Source: Neocallimastix lanati (nom. inval.) (taxonomy: Eukaryota > Neocallimastigomycota > Neocallimastigomycetes > Neocallimastigales > Neocallimastigaceae). Taken from it: a stretch of DNA of 64,000 nucleotides. Under the pieces are notes generated by a model. The model had not been told where the DNA came from, made no database searches, and saw only the letters and a program-made list of their open reading frames with translations. Positions 59,603 to 64,000 of the stretch are shown here, piece by piece. The position numbers and the translations under genes are program-made. The stretch is from the NCBI GenBank assembly GCA_016946835.1, contig JACVTC010000266.1, positions 1 through 64,000 of the forward strand, written 5' to 3'. The first letter of the stretch is position 1, and each line of letters starts with the position of its first letter.

Positions 59603-62073
59603 CCAATAGTAATGGATCTAAAAGCAAAAGAAATGGAATGCAAGGAACATGTCCATGCCAGAAGAATACACCAGTTAAGATAAATAAACTTGATAAAAAT
59701 TTTGATAAATCGATTAGTAATGAAAAGGCATTAAGTTTATATAAAAATACCATAGATAAGGAGTATGATGAAACTTTATCTACTGTAAGTGAAGGTAAAG
59801 AAGCAATGATAAAAGGGGCAACTCAATTAATTGATAATAAAAGTTCATCAGAAAGTGTTAATGAATTAATGAAAATGGATGAAGAGCAATTAAGTGAAAC
59901 GCTATTAGAAGATATTAGTAATACTATGTCCAATCCTGATGTCAAAAAAACCAGATTATGGTTGTCTAAACTAAATAAATTTTTAAAATATTTAAAAAAA
60001 CATATTAAAAATTTAAAAATCATAGCAAAATATACAGGAAAAAGAGAAGATAATGAAAAAGTAAACAATTTTATTATATTAGAAAATTCTGTTCTCAAAA
60101 AAGCAGGTGATGTTCTTGAAGATAATGATTATAAATCAATTAAGAATAGTAATCCACCCGATGAATATGAGAATTTCATGAATATTAGAGATCAACAGTC
60201 CGAATTGGAAGTGGAAGGTCTTGAATCAATTTTAAAGGTTGTTCCATTATTTGAAGAAACCGATCAAAATTCCGAATTAATCATTACGGAAATTGATGGA
60301 CCAGCTTTAGAAATAGATGATAATGGAAATATCAATAATAATATCGATCATAACAGTATTTCGGTTTCCTCTAATTCTTATGGAGAATCATTAGAAAAAT
60401 TAACGAAAAACACTTTAAATGCATTAGAATACACAAATGAAGTAGATGCCGAGAATATTGTCAAAGGATTAAATAAGTTATATAAATCATTGTCAATGAA
60501 AATGATATTCGATCCTGATCCTAAAACAACCTATGCTTTAAATAGATATTATAGTCAGGTATATGGTAAATTGGTAGCAAAATTTCCAGAATATAAAACA
60601 AGCCTTGAGCCACCTTTAAATAGAAATAAATGGTCATACGTTCCCGAAGTAAATATTAATTACAATCAAAAGTTAGAATTAGAAAATAATATAAATATGG
60701 AATATAGTAATATAAATAATGTATTTAATGGAGGTAATGGACAGTACTATCACGTAAATTTGCAACATATGATAAATGCATATAAGTCAAAATTAATAAA
60801 AGCTATGATAAATAAAGATCAAAACACTAAGAATGCTATTATGAGTAAGTTACATGAATTATCCAAAGTAATAAAGAAATACAGTAATGAATTAGAAAAT
60901 ACATCCAATGGAAATTTAACTAAATTTGAACCAAAATTATTAATGATGGCAGATATGATACATGCGTATAATGAAATACTTTCAGTAGCTTTTATTAACA
61001 ATGATAATAAAGTAGGAAATGTGACTTTGATGCCGATAGAACCATCAAGTAAAATGATTGCCTGTCTGAACGTTTATAAATATAAGCAAATGATTAAATT
61101 CATGAAATATATGAAGCAATTTAATCCGGATATACTACCATATGATGGTAAAAAGGATAAATCACAAGAACCATCCTATTCCAATCTATCAAAAGCTGGT
61201 AATAAATTAAGTGCAATTGAAGCATTTAAAAATTTTAATTTCGATGAATATCCCACACCTGTTTCTCAAGTAATATTTTTATTTAAGGCATTTGAAGCAG
61301 TAGATGAGGCACTTTATATTGCTGATATTCGACTAACTAATACTATTAAGAAAGGTTTGATAAAACTGAATAATAGTTTAATTAGAGGTTTACTTGCAGC
61401 AAATAAAGTATTATCCCCTATGGACAGAGATCCTGATGATATGTACTCTGCAAAATTTTTATCTTCAATAACAGATAGTTCAGGACAAGGTGATCATTCT
61501 ATAGCAGATGATACTACTGATGATATTATAGAGGATACTTATTCATCAGCTTTATCTGAATTAAAATCATTTACTAACGATAAAAAACTATTACCTTATT
61601 CTGAAGTTAAGACTGATGAATCTTCTGGTGAGATCATTGGTAGTTCATTGGTTGAAGGTGAAACTACTACAGCTGGAGCAATGAATTATGTAAAAAATAA
61701 AGTTAAAGAATTAAATGAATCTGGAGATCCTGAAAAACAAGAACAAGCTAAAAAAATTAGCGGAAGATTAAAGAAAGGATTTAGAAAATTAAAAAAACAA
61801 GTTACTTCATCCATTGGAAGATCCAGTAAATCAGATATTTCTAAAGTTAATAATAACATGAAAAGTATAGGTAATGTTGTTTCTACAGTGGAATCAAATA
61901 GTAATGAATTTTCTTCAAGTACTATGGATAAAATGGAGAAAAAAAATCAGTCATCCTCTCCATCAGGTTCAAATAGTAATTCAAATTCGAAAGTAAAAAA
62001 TAAAATGAACTCAAAAAAATTAAAAAAATTACGTAAATCCTTAAAAAAGCTTTTAAAAAAATTAAATCATTGA
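56146..62073 (+). CDS. Giant secreted helical protein with poly-Ser tracts (1975 aa)
   Basis: This is an intact single-exon frame; the start is in AAAATG context. Residues 1-22 (KFKYLLLFIEIIFHF core) form a signal peptide and no later membrane helix is evident, so it is probably secreted or wall-associated. Residues about 426-490 are Glu/Lys-rich heptad-like coiled coil. Two pure Ser(AGT) tracts lie at 953-970 and 1139-1152, and CPCQ near 1169 is a rare Cys pair. Residues about 1300-1330 (KLNKFLKYLKKHIKNLK) and the last 20 residues (KKLRKSLKKLLKKLNH) are strongly cationic amphipathic helices. Residues about 1430-1740 resemble the 750-aa protein at 30403 in order and spacing. No catalytic motif or known domain was recognised. 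A structural or adhesive role is possible but unproven. The next gene downstream also encodes a signal peptide. Confidence 0.72.
59002..59055 (+). repeat. (AGT)18 coding microsatellite, poly-Ser
   Basis: Eighteen identical AGT codons lie in the secreted-protein gene. Use of a single Ser codon implies recent slippage growth. Confidence 0.97.
59560..59601 (+). repeat. (AGT)14 coding microsatellite, poly-Ser
   Basis: Fourteen identical AGT codons form the second Ser tract of the same protein. Confidence 0.97.
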
Positions 62074-63498
62074 TAAATACTATTATAAATATATATATAT
62101 ATATATAAATTATAAATTATTTTAACAATATAAATTAAAATTTTAAAATTTAAACATTTACTTTTAAAATATAATACTATCTTATTTTTTTTTTTTTTTT
62201 TTTTTAATTGGTAATTTTTAATTTTTATTTATAATTTTATTTTTAATAGAAAAAAAAATGTAAATAATAATTAAAAAAGTGAAATTAAAAAAAAAAAAAT
62301 TAAAACTTAAAAATAAAAACTTAAAAATAAAAAATTAAATATTGAAATATATATATATAAAAATAAAAATTAAAATAGAAAGAACAAAAAAAATTAAAAA
62401 ATTTATATATAAAAATAAAAATTAATATAGAAAGAACAAAGGAAATTAAAAATATATATATATATAAATTAAAATAGAAAAAACAAAGAAAATTAAAAAA
62501 ATATTGAAATATATAAAATAAAAATTAAAATAAAAACAACAAAGAAAATTAAAAAAAAAAAATAAAAATAAAAAATAAATTAAAAAATAATAAATACTAT
62601 TGATTAAAACAAAATAAAACAGATAATGGGTTATTTATAAAAAATAAATTTAAATAAATAAAAATCATCTATAATGCTATTTAAATGTTTAATTAAAGAA
62701 TCATTTTTTAAATAATATTTATTTTTATAAAAAGTATTGTAAAAAATAAAATTTAATAATAAAAAATACATATAATAAAAAATATTGATTAAAAAAAATT
62801 AGAAAGAAAATTTTAATAGTAAATTCATATTTATCCAAATTTAATAATTGATATATTTAATTATAAATTATATGAAAAATTAATATAAATGAAAACTATA
62901 AATTATAAATTATATATAATAAATACTATTCAATAAAATGAAAATAGAAATAACAAACAAAAAAGCAAACGAACAAACAAACAAAAAATTTAAATAAAAT
63001 AAAAAATAAATAAAATAAAATAAAATAAAAATTAATACAAATAAATCGTTATATATCAAATTTAAAATTTACAATATATTATTTATATTAATTTTTCCTT
63101 TTTTATCTATAGGGGTTACTTAGTACAATGATTGATTAAAAATATTTAAAATAAAAATTAATTAATAATTTTTTTTTTAAAAAAATAATTATTAAAAAAT
63201 CAATAAATAAAAAATATTTATATCGAAAATAAAATAAAAATAAAATAAAAATAAAATAAATATAAAATAAAAATAAAATAAAAATAAAATAAAAATAAAA
63301 TTTATTAAATAACTATAATAAAAATTAAATAAAATAAAATATAATAATTAGTATACAAATCAATTAAAAGAAAAAAAAATAGTAAAATTCATTTAAATAA
63401 ACGTTAATCATATAAAATAATTTTGTTTTTACATTATTTAATCGTTACTATCGCTGAGATATATCTTAATAACCTTAAAAATAAATAAAAATTATAAA
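62074..63498. repeat. AT-rich intergenic DNA with A-rich minisatellites
   Basis: A T-run occurs at 62187-62205. About 62345-62550 holds roughly four units of about 55-60 bp containing AAAATTAAAATAGAAAGAAC and AAAGAAAATTAAAA. About 63230-63300 holds (AAAATAAAAT)n. Upstream DNA of the last gene follows. No other gene was seen. Confidence 0.7.
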
Positions 63499-64000
63499 AT
63501 GACAAAATACTTTTTTTTCTATTTTATTTTATATTTTTTAATAGAATACAATAAAGTGGTATATGGTAAAGACGGATATTATTTAATTAGAATAAAATAT
63601 AATCCTAAAAAAGAACAATTAGAAAGTGAAGATTTCATTAATAACAAAATTGAATCTATATTTAATGTGATTAAAAACAATGTGGAAACATATAATGAGG
63701 TTGAATATGTTAAAAAAGAAATTGATAAATATGAAAACTTTGAAAATTTGAAAAGGAAAAGACATATTATAAATGATGATAATAATGTCATTGGTGGAGA
63801 TGATAAACTTAGGGAAATAACAGATGACACTAATTTAGTGTACAATCTTTCGGAATATAAAGATTCCGTGCTTCTCTATGGTTACTTAAATGAAAATATA
63901 ACTAAATATATAAAAGAAATAACAAATATAGAAAATTGTGTTCCTGATACGGAAATGTTTGATACGCCAATTGAAACATCGGACGACACCTATGAAACCT
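63499..64000 (+). CDS. Secreted protein, 5' part only; possible subtilisin-type prodomain
   Basis: The frame opens with ATG in TAAAATG context and runs off the window after 167 codons. Residues 1-23 are a signal peptide (YFFFYFILYFLIEY core, ending near VVYG). Residues about 25-155 resemble an inhibitor-I9/subtilase prodomain layout. GYYLIRIKYNPKKE is a first beta strand like YIVVFKxx. A charged helix follows (INNKIESIFNVIKNN), then a long insert with KRKRH. VLLYGYLNENITKYIKEI and NIENCVPDTEM match the GFxAxLxxexLxxLxxxPxVxxVexD closing pattern. If right, a subtilisin-like protease domain should follow beyond the window. A plain secreted protein of unknown family is the alternative. Confidence 0.55.
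   Translation, partial: MTKYFFFYFILYFLIEYNKVVYGKDGYYLIRIKYNPKKEQLESEDFINNKIESIFNVIKNNVETYNEVEYVKKEIDKYENFENLKRKRHIINDDNNVIGGDDKLREITDDTNLVYNLSEYKDSVLLYGYLNENITKYIKEITNIENCVPDTEMFDTPIETSDDTYET

Noticed and set aside
58821-59753. Minus-strand poly-Leu ORFs
   Set aside because: They are antisense shadows of the (AGT)n Ser tracts in the secreted-protein gene.

Overview
The window looks like nuclear DNA of an anaerobic gut fungus (Neocallimastigomycota). It is extremely A+T-rich, by eye well above 80%, with long (TTTTA)n and other AT microsatellites. Its intact genes are intron-less, Asn/Lys/Ile-rich and carry Asn or Ser homopolymers. Its gene content also fits: divergent ankyrin-repeat proteins, an HSF-type regulator, very large secreted proteins, and relics of AAA-ATPase-like, ABCA, bulb-lectin-like, LINE, Ty1/copia and Ty3/gypsy genes. 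A dictyostelid-like genome is the main alternative; the family set favours a gut fungus.

Layout. 1-2.8 kb: hexamer microsatellite and a decayed Ty3/gypsy pol. 4.3-5.5 kb: intact ankyrin gene. 6.6-7.2 kb: possible MITE. 9.9-11 kb: intact HSF-domain gene. 12.6-13.9 kb: a GC-richer gene broken by three same-direction frame shifts. 15.1-19.4 kb: T-rich satellite DNA around a relic membrane-protein gene and a nearly pure (TTTTA)n array. 19.5-30.4 kb: mostly minus-strand gene relics (Cys-rich fragments, ABCA transporter, AAA-ATPase-like, LINE, lectin-like) plus a plus-strand copia integrase relic. 30.4-32.7 kb: a 750-aa open frame, probably cut at its 5' end. 35.5-36.5 kb: heptamer array with a tRNA-derived SINE candidate inside it. 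37.0-40.7 kb: large unknown gene with one frameshift; its 3' part is duplicated at 54.6-55.7 kb. 43.8-46.5 kb: six tandem 458-bp units. 46.6-51.6 kb: 1662-aa ankyrin-type protein with a tandem SUMO-interacting-motif-like array. 52.6-53.3 kb: second LINE relic. 56.1-62.1 kb: 1975-aa secreted protein. 63.5 kb to the end: start of another secreted protein with a possible subtilisin-type prodomain.

No operon or single pathway links the genes. Three themes stand out. (1) A possible secreted family: the 750-aa and 1975-aa proteins share a collinear C-terminal helical region. (2) Candidate nuclear regulators: the HSF-domain protein and the ankyrin/SIM protein. (3) Heavy decay of mobile and accessory genes: relic frames are interrupted mostly where TGG would become TGA or CAA would become TAA, while intact genes keep normal codons. 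Relic coordinates are approximate because they rest on reading short conserved motifs across several frames by eye.
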